The position numbers and the translations under genes are program-made. Below are positions 1 to 8,040 of a DNA stretch of 64,000 nucleotides, piece after piece. The notes below the pieces were generated by a model. That model was not told the DNA's origin. It saw nothing but the letters and a program-made list of their open reading frames with translations, and ran no database searches. The first letter of the stretch is position 1, and each line of letters opens with the position of its first letter. The stretch is from Aeromicrobium erythreum (GTDB lineage Bacteria; Actinomycetota; Actinomycetes; Propionibacteriales; Nocardioidaceae). Where the stretch lies: positions 3,472,001 through 3,536,000 of the forward strand of contig NZ_CP011502.1 in assembly GCF_001509405.1 (NCBI RefSeq). Reading direction: 5' to 3'.

Positions 1-89
1 ACGGAGGCGCCTGCGAGGGCGAGCGAACGGCCGTAGGACTGGTGCACCTCGTGAGCGCGTGCGACGACGGCGGGCGGGGACGTGGTCAT
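1..89 (-). CDS. ABC transporter ATP-binding protein, N-terminal fragment
   Basis: Only the first 29 codons lie in the window. The ATG at 87-89 overlaps the stop codon of the upstream PadR gene as ATGA, so the two are translationally coupled. The visible peptide includes RAHEVHQSYGRSLALAGAS, which matches the first strand and A-loop region of ABC ATPases (a Tyr before G-x-x-x-A-L). The Walker A motif would follow outside the window. A PadR gene beside an export-type ABC ATPase is a common drug-resistance or lipoprotein-export arrangement, so an exporter ATPase is likely. The substrate cannot be told from this fragment. Confidence 0.75.
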   Translation of the reverse strand, partial: MTTSPPAVVARAHEVHQSYGRSLALAGAS

Positions 90-640
90 CGGGTGACTCC
101 TGCACTGGAGGGGCGTCGGGGTTCGAGGGAGGCTCGCGCAAAGCGGTCGGCGGCGGCCTGGAGCCACTGCAGGTCGGCGTCGAGGTGGGCGACGGCATGG
201 TCGACGCTGACACGCGCGGCGACGTCGGTGGCAGCGTCACGCTCTCGAACGAGCCGGCGCATGGCCTCGAGGTGGGCCTCGCGCTGCCGGCGGAGGTAGG
301 CGACGGCGTCGCCTCCAGCATGAAGGGCGGTGATCGTCTTGCGGACGACGTCGTCCGCCGCCGCAGGCGCGGGGGGCTCGACGTCGTCGAGCCACGCCTG
401 CAGGCGGCTGCGACCTTCGTCCGTCAGGGCGTACGTGATGCGCTCGGGACCGCCCGACGGGTCCGCAGTCTCCACCACCTCGACCGCCCCGTCGTCCGAC
501 AGCTTGCTGAGCGTCGCGTACACCTGCCCGTAGGCGAGCGGCTTGGCTGCTGGGAAGCGGGCGTCGTGGGCGCGCTTCACGTCGTAGCCGTGCGCGGGTC
601 CGTCGGCGAGGATGCCGAGCAGCACGTGGGCGAGAGCCAT
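86..640 (-). CDS. PadR family transcriptional regulator
   Basis: This 184-aa protein has an N-terminal winged helix (about residues 1-80, with LGILADGPAHGYDVKRA and YATLSKLSDDGAVEV) and a helical C-terminal dimerization part (PadR_C, Vir family). The length is usual for PadR proteins with that extension. I chose the ATG at 638-640 (MALAHVLLGIL) because PadR proteins begin just before this helix; a start 15 bases further upstream would overlap the palindrome at 650-664. It overlaps the downstream ABC ATPase by 4 bases. By family knowledge it probably represses its own operon and releases DNA on binding a small molecule. Confidence 0.9.
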   Translation of the reverse strand: MALAHVLLGILADGPAHGYDVKRAHDARFPAAKPLAYGQVYATLSKLSDDGAVEVVETADPSGGPERITYALTDEGRSRLQAWLDDVEPPAPAAADDVVRKTITALHAGGDAVAYLRRQREAHLEAMRRLVRERDAATDVAARVSVDHAVAHLDADLQWLQAAADRFARASLEPRRPSSAGVTR

Positions 641-649
641 GGCGCAACT

Positions 650-664
650 ATACACATCATGTAT
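650..664. promoter_or_regulatory. Candidate PadR operator palindrome
   Basis: The 15-bp sequence ATACACATCATGTAT has 5-bp outer arms (ATACA/TGTAT) and lies about 10 bases upstream of the padR start. PadR sites are often AT-rich ATAC/GTAT-type dyads placed over their own promoter, so autoregulation is a reasonable inference. It is also one of the few AT-rich stretches nearby. Confidence 0.5.
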
Positions 665-703
665 TCATGTGGTGAAGAGTCGCGTACGACCATGCGGACG
701 CAG

Positions 704-736
704 GACGCCCTCCCACCCGAGGGGTGGGAGGGCGTC
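704..736 (-). terminator. Strong GC hairpin after the oxidoreductase
   Basis: Perfect 15-bp arms (GACGCCCTCCCACCC and its complement) enclose a 3-base loop. The hairpin begins 17 bases past the stop of the minus-strand oxidoreductase. There is no U-tract, as is usual for actinobacterial hairpin terminators. Confidence 0.65.
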
Positions 737-753
737 GACGTCGCTGCGGCGGC

Positions 754-1683
754 TCAGTCCTCGCTGACGCGGATGGCGAGCTTGCCGTGGACGTGGCCCT
801 CGCGGCTGCGCGCGAACGCGTCGGCGAGGTCCTCGAGGTCGTAGACGCCGTCGACCTCCACGCGGACGGTGCCGTCGTCGACCAGGCCGACGAGGCGGCC
901 GAGGTCGTCGGCGTCGGGGCGGACCCACAGCCAGAGCCCACCGTGCTCGAGCACGTCGGGGTCGGCGATGGACGCGTGGCGCCCGTCGTCCTCCAGCACG
1001 GCGACGGTCTGCTCGACCACGCCGCCGACGAGGTCGAGCACCACCGAGACGCCGTCGGGCGCGAGCTCGCGGACCGCGTCGACGAGACCGTCGCCGTACT
1101 CGACGGGCTCGCCGCCGAGGTCGCGGATGCGGTCGTGCTGCGACGCGGACGCCGAACCGATCACGCGGGCCCGGAAGGCACGGGCCGCGAGCTGGACGGC
1201 GAAGGAGCCGACGCCGCCGCCGGCGCCGTGGACGAGCACGGTGTCCTCGGGGCCGACCTCGAGCCGCTCGAGCGCCTGGAACGCCGTGAGTCCGGCGAGC
1301 GGCAGCGACGCTGCCTCCTCCCAGGACAGGTCGCGTGGCTTGCGGGCGGCGGCTCGCACCGGCACCGTCGTCAGCTCGGCGAAGGTCCCGCGGTGCACGT
1401 AGTCCTGGCGGTTGTAGGCGACGACCTCGTCACCCACCGCGAACTCGGGGGTGTCGATGCCGACGGCGGAGACGACGCCGGCGACGTCCCAGCCCGGGAC
1501 CACCGGGAAGCGGACGTCCATCATCGCGTCGAGGCCGCCACTCATCAGCTTCCAGTCGACCGGGTTGACCGAGGCGGCGCGCACCTCCACGAGGATCTCG
1601 CCCGGCCCGACCTTGGGGGTCGGCTGGTCGGTGAGCTCGAGGACGTCGTCGTCGCCGTACTGGGCATAGGTCATGGCACGCAT
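754..1683 (-). CDS. NADP-dependent MDR oxidoreductase (quinone oxidoreductase-like)
   Basis: This is a 309-aa member of the zinc-independent medium-chain dehydrogenase/reductase superfamily. The N-terminal GroES-like domain (residues 1-120) contains ASVNPVDWKLMSGG and PGWDVAGVV. The Rossmann domain has VLVHGAGGGVGSFAVQLA (around 150-168), the cofactor-binding glycine signature. Structural zinc cysteines are absent, and the length is typical of quinone-reductase-like members. It is followed by a hairpin terminator and appears monocistronic. The substrate is unknown; reduction of quinones or enones with NADPH is the family expectation. Confidence 0.9.
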   Translation of the reverse strand: MRAMTYAQYGDDDVLELTDQPTPKVGPGEILVEVRAASVNPVDWKLMSGGLDAMMDVRFPVVPGWDVAGVVSAVGIDTPEFAVGDEVVAYNRQDYVHRGTFAELTTVPVRAAARKPRDLSWEEAASLPLAGLTAFQALERLEVGPEDTVLVHGAGGGVGSFAVQLAARAFRARVIGSASASQHDRIRDLGGEPVEYGDGLVDAVRELAPDGVSVVLDLVGGVVEQTVAVLEDDGRHASIADPDVLEHGGLWLWVRPDADDLGRLVGLVDDGTVRVEVDGVYDLEDLADAFARSREGHVHGKLAIRVSED

Positions 1684-1738
1684 GGAGGTGTCAACGGACG
1701 CGACCGGTGGACCATTCCGCGGCGTCTAGGCTCGGGGC

Positions 1739-2218
1739 ATGGCCACCCCGGACTTCGTCCTCGCCCTGCGCGCCAAGATCGGCACGGACCCGCTCTGGCT
1801 GCCGGGCGCCATCGCCGTCGTGTGCAAGGACGATCTCGTACTGATGGTGCGCAGATCCGACACCGGTGCGTGGACGCCGGTGACCGGCATCATCGATCCC
1901 GGCGAGCAACCTGCTGCGGCAGCCGTGCGCGAGACCCTCGAGGAGACTGGCGTGGTCGCCGATCCGATCCGACTCGCCTCGGTCGACGTCAGCGGCGAGG
2001 TCGTCTACCCCAACGGTGACCGAACCCGGTTCGTCGACCTGACGTTTCGACTGGCTTGGGTCTCGGGCGAGCCCTACCCGGCAGACGGCGAGAACACGGA
2101 GGCTCGCTGGTTCCCGCGCGATGCGCTGCCCGAGATGACCGCGGAGATGCGCACGCGCGTCGACGCGGGGCTCTCGGACGAGGTGTCCGCTCGTTTCAAG
2201 ACGTCGCCGCCCGACTGA
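1739..2218 (+). CDS. NUDIX hydrolase
   Basis: This 159-aa protein carries the Nudix box: GIIDPGEQPAAAAVRETLEE followed by TGVV (around residues 45-70), matching GX5EX7REUXEEXGU. The N-terminal part (PDFVLALRAKIGTDPLWLPG) and the pattern of conserved residues resemble small actinobacterial NUDIX proteins that hydrolyse nucleoside-diphosphate derivatives. The substrate cannot be deduced. The start is the ATG at 1739. It is divergent from the MDR oxidoreductase across a 55-bp gap that must hold both promoters. Confidence 0.9.
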   Translation: MATPDFVLALRAKIGTDPLWLPGAIAVVCKDDLVLMVRRSDTGAWTPVTGIIDPGEQPAAAAVRETLEETGVVADPIRLASVDVSGEVVYPNGDRTRFVDLTFRLAWVSGEPYPADGENTEARWFPRDALPEMTAEMRTRVDAGLSDEVSARFKTSPPD

Positions 2219-2246
2219 ACGTCGCTCGCGAGGACCGTCGGGGATC

Positions 2247-2867
2247 TCAGCCCTCGGCGGCGAGGGCGGTCGCGAAGCCGAGCATGACCACGCCCGTGCC
2301 GCCGTCCACGCCGCGGCGGAAGCCAGGGCGGGCGATGCGCGACGCCGCGCCCGAGGCGGCCACGACGACCGCGAGCAGCACGACCGCGCCGACGACCACG
2401 AGCGTCAACGCGTAGGCCGCGAGCACCGCGACCCCCTGGTCGTGGCCGACGAACTGCGGCAGCACGGCCAGGTTGAACGCGAGCACCTTCGGGTTCGTCA
2501 CGTTGCAGACGAAGCCCTGCCGGAAGGCGGTGCGTCGACGCACCTGGGCGCGACCGGAGCCGACGGTCCAGGCCGACCCGTCGCGACGCAGCGCCGCGCG
2601 CAGGGCCCCGACGCCCAGCCACGTCAGGTAGACGACGCCGGCCCAGCGGATGGTCTGGAACACCGGCTCCGACGCGGCGAGCACCGCGCCGAGACCCATG
2701 GCGGCCAGCAGGCCCTGCAGCGCACCGGCCGTCGAGATGCCGGCCGCGGTGAACAGGCCCCGACGTCGTCCGCCGACCACGCTGGCGCGCAGGGTCAGGA
2801 AGGTGTCGGGGCCCGGCGCGACGGCGAGGAGCGCTGCGAACGCCAGGAAGGAGAGGTAGGTCGCCAC
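2247..2867 (-). CDS. LysE/RhtB family amino-acid exporter
   Basis: This is a 206-aa integral membrane protein with about six hydrophobic segments and the family signature AVAPGPDTFLTLRASVVGGR near the N-terminus. LysE/RhtB proteins export amino acids such as lysine, threonine or homoserine lactone. I placed the start at the GTG at 2865-2867 (VATYLSFLAF), which gives the usual N-terminal helix; upstream in-frame codons encode charged, non-homologous sequence. It is convergent with the NUDIX gene (28-bp gap). The exported substrate is unknown. Confidence 0.88.
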   Translation of the reverse strand: MATYLSFLAFAALLAVAPGPDTFLTLRASVVGGRRRGLFTAAGISTAGALQGLLAAMGLGAVLAASEPVFQTIRWAGVVYLTWLGVGALRAALRRDGSAWTVGSGRAQVRRRTAFRQGFVCNVTNPKVLAFNLAVLPQFVGHDQGVAVLAAYALTLVVVGAVVLLAVVVAASGAASRIARPGFRRGVDGGTGVVMLGFATALAAEG

Positions 2868-3006
2868 CCGAGGATCGTAGGCCTCGCGGCCGGTCGCGCG
2901 GACCTCTTCACGACCTCGCACGACTCGCCTCACATGAGCCGCGCGGAACTCGACTCAGCAGTCGTTCGTCTCTTACACGTACCGTCCACGTACCTCGGGG
3001 GTTCCC

Positions 3007-3444
3007 ATGTCCACCATCGCTCGCACGCTCGACCACCGCCGCCACGCCACCGCGCAGGACCTCGGCCTCCTCATCGGGCGGGCGGTCGTCGGCGTCACGT
3101 TCGTCGTCCACGGCTGGCAGAAGTGGTCCGGCGGCATCGGCGGGACGCAGGACGGCTTCGCCGCGATGGGCGTGCCGCTGGCCGACGTGTCCGCGGTCGC
3201 GCTGGCCACGCTCGAGGTGGTCGGCGGCGCCCTGCTGGTGCTCGGCGCGCTGACGACCGTCGTCGCCCCGCTGCTCGGGCTCGGCATGCTCGGCGCGGCC
3301 TGGTACGCCCACCGCGACGCGTTCCTCGTCTCCGACGGCGGGTCGGAGTTCGTGCTCGTCCTCGCGGCCGTGGCGTTCCTGCTCGCGCTCGTCGGACCCG
3401 GCAGCTGGAGCGTCGACGCGCTCGCCGCGCGTGGCCGCCGCTGA
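3007..3444 (+). CDS. DoxX family membrane protein
   Basis: This 145-aa protein has four predicted membrane segments. The first contains LLIGRAVVGVTFVVHGWQKW, the characteristic DoxX/DoxD opening (R...G..F..HG..K). Later motifs include LEVVGGALLVLGALT and LGMLGAAWYAHRD. DoxX proteins are small membrane subunits linked to redox and sulfur stress in actinobacteria, where some partner with superoxide dismutase and thiosulfate enzymes. Here it precedes a universal stress protein by 34 bp, possibly as one stress-related unit. Confidence 0.85.
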   Translation: MSTIARTLDHRRHATAQDLGLLIGRAVVGVTFVVHGWQKWSGGIGGTQDGFAAMGVPLADVSAVALATLEVVGGALLVLGALTTVVAPLLGLGMLGAAWYAHRDAFLVSDGGSEFVLVLAAVAFLLALVGPGSWSVDALAARGRR

Positions 3445-3478
3445 GGGCTACGGTGGGAGGGACCGACCAGGAGGAAGC

Positions 3479-3865
3479 ATGACCACGATCGTCGCCGGAT
3501 ACGTCCCGACCCCCGAGGGTGAGGCCGCGCTCGCGTGGGCACTCGCCCAGGCCCAGCGCGACTCCGCGCGGCTCACGGTGGTCGCGACGCCGGGCGCCGA
3601 CACGGCCGAGGCGATCTCGGAGGAGCAGCAGATCGACGCGCTGCAGGCGCGGCTGGCGGAGGCCGGCGTCGAGGGCGACGTCGTGCACTTCCGCGGCGCC
3701 GGCGGTGCCGCCGACTCGATCCTCGACCACGCGAAGGGCGACGACGTGTCGCTCGTGGTCATCGGCCAGCGACGCCGCTCGCCCGTCGGCAAGCTGGTGC
3801 TTGGCAGCACCTCGCAGCGCATCCTCCTCGAGGCCGACGCGCCCGTCGTGGCCGTCAAGGCCTGA
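3479..3865 (+). CDS. Universal stress protein (UspA family)
   Basis: This 128-aa single-domain Usp has the N-terminal strand TTIVAGYVPTPEGEAALAWA and the ATP-binding signature G-x2-G-x9-G(S/T), seen as GQRRRSPVGKLVLGSTSQ. This indicates the ATP-binding class. The start at 3479 is preceded by an excellent AGGAGGA ribosome site; longer in-frame starts lack one. Usp proteins bind ATP and support survival under starvation or hypoxia. The stop TGA (3863-3865) lies directly against the start region of the next ORF. Confidence 0.92.
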   Translation: MTTIVAGYVPTPEGEAALAWALAQAQRDSARLTVVATPGADTAEAISEEQQIDALQARLAEAGVEGDVVHFRGAGGAADSILDHAKGDDVSLVVIGQRRRSPVGKLVLGSTSQRILLEADAPVVAVKA

Positions 3866-3867
3866 CC

Positions 3868-4191
3868 CTGAGCGACGCCGGCCCCTCGGACGGCCCTGCC
3901 GAGGACGAGCACTACTTCGTCGTCAAGGGCCGACGCTGGCGCCGCACCGACCCCTCCCTGCCCGACGACGTCGTCGAGCGGCTGACGTCGCACCTGGGTC
4001 GCGGCCGCTCCGGCGTGCGCGTGGCGAAGAAGGCGGGCGACGACGACGCAGTGGCGGCCGCCCGACACCGCGTCGGCCTGGCGAAGCACGGTCTCGGGGA
4101 GCGCGGACCCCGCTGGTGGGACGACGAGCCCGCCGCCCGCCTCGCCCGAGCCCGCGAGGCGCTCGACGAGCTGGACGCGCTCGACGACTGA
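3868..4191 (+). CDS. Conserved actinobacterial small protein, non-canonical start
   Basis: The frame encodes about 107 aa with a central EDEHYFVVKGRRWRRTDPS motif and an Arg/Lys-rich body. Similar small proteins are found across actinobacteria and are sometimes labelled 'biopolymer transporter Tol' without functional evidence. No ATG or GTG occurs in frame between the end of the usp gene and this motif. The best candidates are CTG at 3868 (used here) or CTG at 3862, which overlaps the usp TGA and would fit translational coupling. No signal peptide or membrane segment is visible, and the function is unknown. Confidence 0.6.
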   Translation: MSDAGPSDGPAEDEHYFVVKGRRWRRTDPSLPDDVVERLTSHLGRGRSGVRVAKKAGDDDAVAAARHRVGLAKHGLGERGPRWWDDEPAARLARAREALDELDALDD

Positions 4192-4203
4192 GCGCCGGGA
4201 CTC

Positions 4204-4959
4204 TCAGCCGCCGACCACACGCGGCGACGTCGAGCCGACCTGAGCGAGGACGCGGACGAGTCGTTGGCCGGTGGTCGCGTCGGTCGATCCACCGAGGACG
4301 GCGGCGTGCACGCCGCGGACCCCGGCGACGATCCCGACGGCGAGGTGGTCGGGGTCGTCGTCCGGGCCGAGCTGGCCGAGCCGCTGCGCCTCGTGCAGGA
4401 GCCGCGCGACCACGTCGACGAACAGCTGGTGCCAGCGGCCGGTGTCGACGACCTCGCGCGGGAGGCCGACGTCGCAGAACAGCACGTGGGCGCCCTGGAC
4501 GGCGTAGACGCATCGCGCCGCGACCACCAGGAGCTCCTCCAGCTGCTCCAGGGGCTCCGGGCTGAGGTGGCGAGGCGTCTCCTGCGCGATCCGCTCGATG
4601 ATCTCGGTCGCGGCCGCGTCGACGGCGGCACCGAAGACGTCCTGCTTGGTGTCGAAGCGCTGGTAGGCGGACCGCACGGAGACCCCGGCGCCGCCCGCCA
4701 GCATCTTCATGGTGACGGCCGCGTACTCGTGCTCGCGCAGGAGCTGCTGGGCGCTGCGCACCAGCCGGCTCGACACGTCCTCGTGCCCGTCGGAACGCTG
4801 CTCGGCGCGGCTCCCGGTGAGCTCTCCCGCCCACCGGTAGATCGTGGCGGGGTGGACGTCGAGCTCGGTCGCGACCTGCTCGGGGCCCACCCCCTCGTCG
4901 AAGGCGCGGGCGACCGCGGCGCGACGTCGCGCGACGTCGAAGCGGGACGGTCGGCTCAC
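4204..4959 (-). CDS. TetR-family regulator with two HTH segments
   Basis: This 251-aa protein starts at a GTG (4957-4959). Residues 10-45 (VARAFDEGVGPEQVATELDV then HPATIYRW) form a resolvase-type helix-turn-helix. A second, TetR-type DNA-binding domain follows at about 65-115 (MKMLAGGAGVSVRSAYQRFD). The remainder is a helical ligand-binding domain. The extra N-terminal HTH is not part of classical TetR proteins, which are about 200 aa. It is convergent with the small ORF at 3868 and followed upstream by the damaged SDR gene, a plausible target. The ligand is unknown. Confidence 0.85.
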   Translation of the reverse strand: MSRPSRFDVARRRAAVARAFDEGVGPEQVATELDVHPATIYRWAGELTGSRAEQRSDGHEDVSSRLVRSAQQLLREHEYAAVTMKMLAGGAGVSVRSAYQRFDTKQDVFGAAVDAAATEIIERIAQETPRHLSPEPLEQLEELLVVAARCVYAVQGAHVLFCDVGLPREVVDTGRWHQLFVDVVARLLHEAQRLGQLGPDDDPDHLAVGIVAGVRGVHAAVLGGSTDATTGQRLVRVLAQVGSTSPRVVGG

Positions 4960-5000
4960 GGGCTCAGCATAGGGACGACGACGACACTGACCGCCGGCCG

Positions 5001-5921
5001 TCAGACGGGGAACGCGAGACCCACCGCCTGCTCGGAGGCCGACCAGAGGCGCGCGGCGAGCTCCTCGTCGTGCGCGCGGGACGGCATGCGCACGAGGACG
5101 GGGCGGCCCCGGGTGTGGCCCGGCCACGAGGGTCCGACGCAGTCGCCCGACGAGAGCGTGGGGTCGAGGGCGGCTCGCAGGATCGGCTGGGCGCCGGCGT
5201 GCGCGCTCTGCAGACCGGGTCGGATCGCGCGGGTCAGGAGCCACCCGAGCACCGGGTGGCCCATCGCCATGCCGGTCTGCGTGATCTCGGTCGCGGCCAG
5301 GCCGGGATGCGCCGCCACGGCCGTCCGCGCGCTCGCGCCTGCCGAGAGTCGTCGGGCCAGCTCCCGCGTGAACAGCAGGTTCGCGAGCTTGGACTCCGCG
5401 TAGGCGCGCCACCGCCGGTCACGGCGTCGCGTCGACGACGCAGCCCACGCGTCGAGGTCGAGGCGTCGCGCGCTGGCGGCGGCGACCGAGCTCACCGTGA
5501 CGACGCGGCCGGCGGGCGCCAGGTGGGTCCACAGGTGCGCGGTCCAGGCGAAGTGGCCGAGGTGGTTCGTCCCCATCTGCAGCGGGAGGCCGTCGACGGT
5601 GCGGACGTCGGGCGCGAGCATGATGCCGGCGTTGTTGACGAGGACGTCGACCGACGGCGTCCGCTCCCGGAGCTCTCGCGCCGCGCGCTCCAGCGACCCC
5701 AGGTCGGCGAGGTCCGCCTCGAGCAGCTACATACGCGCCTGCGGGGCTTCTTCGGTCAGCCGCTCGACGAGCCCGGCGCCGCGGCGGAGGTCGCGCACGG
5801 TCATGTAGACCTCGGCCCCACGGTCCGCCAGCGAACGTGCCACGTGGAAGCCGAGGCCGCCGGTGGCACCGGTCAGCACGACGCGTGTGCCGGTCACGTC
5901 CGGCGGAGGTGTCCAGGTCAT
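5001..5921 (-). pseudogene. Short-chain dehydrogenase with in-frame amber codon
   Basis: The frame encodes a complete classical SDR of about 306 aa. It has the N-terminal cofactor motif TGATGGLGFHVARSLADRG, then VDVLVNNAGIM, the active-site tyrosine region (RRWRAYAESKLANLLF) and the C-terminal part. A TAG at 5727-5729 interrupts it after QARM, and the same frame continues without any shift as LLEADLADLGSL. Homologous SDRs read ...(V/M)ELLEADLADL, so a single GAG-to-TAG change explains it. Either the gene has been recently inactivated or it is a sequencing error. It is divergent from the NmrA-like gene. Confidence 0.85.
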
Positions 5922-5953
5922 ACGACGAGACGGTAGAGCAGATCCGTGAGTTT

Positions 5954-5986
5954 TGCGAATGACGTTTGCATCGTGCATAGTTCGCA
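5954..5986. promoter_or_regulatory. Candidate operator between divergent SDR and NmrA genes
   Basis: The dyad TGCGAA (5954-5959) and TTCGCA (5981-5986) is separated by 21 bases in an AT-richer stretch of the 112-bp divergent intergenic region. A HxlR- or TetR-type repressor commonly controls such NmrA/SDR pairs, and the double-HTH regulator at 4204-4959 is nearby. This is a pattern-based suggestion only. Confidence 0.35.
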
Positions 5987-6033
5987 TCAAGGAGCCCGCG
6001 GCCGAGGCCGCCAGAGGTGAAGGGTGGACGCCC

Positions 6034-7011
6034 ATGTCGGACCTGATCGTCGTGACGAGCGCTGCGGGCGGGGTCGGTCGACCGCTCGTCGAGCGCCTCT
6101 CCGCCGCGGGCGAGCACGTCCGCGCCTTCGTCAAGAACGATCAACAGGCGGGCGTCGCGCGGCGGGCAGGCGCCGCCGAGGTCGTCGTCGGCGACCTGCG
6201 CGACGCGTCCGCCCTGACTGACGCGCTGCGCGGCGCTGGTCGCGCGTACCACGCGGCCCCGACGCAGATCATCGACGAGCAGCCGCTGCTCGACGCCTTC
6301 ATCGACGCGGCGACGAGCGGCGACCTGCGGCACCTCGTGTTCCACTCGGTGGTCCACCCCGACCTGCACGTCCTCCCGCACCATCACCAGAAGGACGTCG
6401 CCGAGCAGCGGTTGAAGGAGTCCGGGATCCCGGTCACCGTGCTGCGGCCGTCGCACTACATGCAGAACTACCTCGAGCTGTGGGACTTCATCCGCGTCGG
6501 ATCCATGCCCTACCCGGTGAGCACGCAGAGCGTCATGGGCGTGGTCGACGTCGAGGACGTGGCCGAGGCGGCCGTGCGGGTGCTGCGCGACCCGTCAGGT
6601 CACGTGGGGCAGACGTACGACCTGTCGGCGCAAGAGCTGACGCGCGAGGAGATGGCGACCGCCTGGTCGGAGGTCGTTGGGCATCGCGTCACGGCAGTGC
6701 GGATCCCGCCGGCGTCGATCACGAACCCGCTGCGGTCGGTGCACGTCCTCCCGCAGCTGGTCGCGGCCCTCCCCTCGCCGCGGGCGACGTCGGTGGTGCG
6801 TCTGCTCAAGGCGCTCGACGGTGCGCGGAACGTCCGGGGGATCAACACCTGGAGCAGGGACGCCGTCGACACGTACCGGACGATGATGAGCCACTACGAC
6901 GAGCACGGCCTGCCGGCCGGCGACCTCTCGCACCTGCCGACCCTGCTCGACCGGGCGCCGACGTCGTACGAGCAGTTCGCGCGTCGCGAGGCCGCGCGCC
7001 GCGGCGTCTGA
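6034..7011 (+). CDS. NmrA-like NAD(P)-binding protein
   Basis: This 325-aa atypical SDR has the N-terminal motif VTSAAGGVGRPLVERL (G-x-x-G-x-x-G) followed by the strand-turn typical of the NmrA/HSCARG group. PVTVLRPSHYMQNYLE is characteristic of NmrA-type quinone reductases and redox sensors. The classical catalytic tyrosine motif is lacking, as in the family. The start is the ATG at 6034 (MSDLIVVTS), preceded by a purine-rich AGAGGTGAAGGG. An alpha/beta hydrolase pseudogene begins 16 bases downstream, so these were probably one operon. Confidence 0.88.
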   Translation: MSDLIVVTSAAGGVGRPLVERLSAAGEHVRAFVKNDQQAGVARRAGAAEVVVGDLRDASALTDALRGAGRAYHAAPTQIIDEQPLLDAFIDAATSGDLRHLVFHSVVHPDLHVLPHHHQKDVAEQRLKESGIPVTVLRPSHYMQNYLELWDFIRVGSMPYPVSTQSVMGVVDVEDVAEAAVRVLRDPSGHVGQTYDLSAQELTREEMATAWSEVVGHRVTAVRIPPASITNPLRSVHVLPQLVAALPSPRATSVVRLLKALDGARNVRGINTWSRDAVDTYRTMMSHYDEHGLPAGDLSHLPTLLDRAPTSYEQFARREAARRGV

Positions 7012-7027
7012 GGGAAGGGGCCGGGCG

Positions 7028-7848
7028 ATGGGTCGCGAGGTCGAGTGGGAGAGCAGCGAGCGCACGGTGCAGGTGGGCGGCGCGGACCTGCGGCTGGTCG
7101 ACGTCGGCGACCCGGACGCCGAGCGCGTCGTCGTGCTGCTGCACGGCATCGCGGCCAGCTGGCGCTGGTTCACGCCGGTCATCCCGGCCTTGTCCGAGCG
7201 GGCACGCGTGCTCGCCGTCGACCTTCCCGGCTTCGGGCGCTCGGCCATGCCGCCCGCCGGGCTGACGTTCGACGCCATGGCCGCCGCGGTCGACGAGCTG
7301 GCGGACCAGCTGGGGCTGGGCGCCGTCGACGTCGTGGGCCACTCGATGGGGTCGATCGTCGGCACGCGCCTCGCCGTCGACCACCCGCGGCGGGTCCGGC
7401 GCCTCGTGCTCACCGGGGGTCCGGTGCTCGCCCTGACGGACCTCCCCCGGCACCCGCTGCGCACCCTGACCAGCGGGCCGCGCGCGGTGACCACCCTCGT
7501 CAAGCAGCTCGCGACCATCGGGCTCCCGCTGCCGTCGGCGGCGGCCGATGTCGTCGCGGAGTCGGCGTTCGTGCGGCGCGTCCTCATGCGCGGCTACGTC
7601 GCCCACCCCGAGGACCCTGTCGCCCGACGTCGCCCGCGACGTGATGCGCGAGCTGGGCGCCCGCGGATCGCTGCCGACGCTGCTGTCGGCGTTCACGAGC
7701 GATCCCTCAGCCGGCCTCGAGCACGTGTCCGCACCGACGCTGATCATCCGCGGCGCCCAGGACCCCCTCTCCACCGCCCGTGACGTCGAGCGCTTCGCCC
7801 GCACCGTCCCCGACGTCCGCGTCGTCACCCTCGACGGAGTCGGGCTCC
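7028..7848 (+). pseudogene. Alpha/beta hydrolase, frameshifted and 3'-truncated
   Basis: The first 196 codons encode a normal alpha/beta hydrolase: oxyanion motif LLHGIAASW, nucleophile elbow GHSMGS, and cap sequence to GYVAHPED. An extra C within 7615-7617 shifts the frame. The product resumes in the next frame as LSPDVARDVMREL through APTLIIRGAQDPLS, including the acid residue region. Around 7845 the expected G-H-(L)-P catalytic-histidine motif is replaced by GVGLLPRK and unrelated sequence follows. The 3' end was evidently lost where the foreign island begins. It is not expected to be functional. Confidence 0.8.
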
Positions 7849-7858
7849 TGCCACGAAA

Positions 7859-7896
7859 GCTGACGGCAGATCATCGCTACCGAGCGTGCCGTCAGC
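7859..7896. repeat. Perfect 10-bp inverted repeat at island edge
   Basis: GCTGACGGCA (7859-7868) and TGCCGTCAGC (7887-7896) flank an 18-base spacer, about ten bases inside the point where hydrolase homology ends. Read on the minus strand it lies 145 bases past the histidine-phosphatase stop and is followed by a short T-run, so it could be that operon's terminator or a recombination site. Confidence 0.55.
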
Positions 7897-8040
7897 GGCG
7901 CGCCCTCGGCGAGCGAGGCGGCTTTCCCAAGGCCCCCACGATTCGTGAAGTTGGTCCTGCCGCCGCCTCGATGCTCCGGACGACTTTCCGTTCCCGAGGC
8001 ATCGACTGTCCATGGTCGAGCTCTGGGTCCCTGCGCAACC

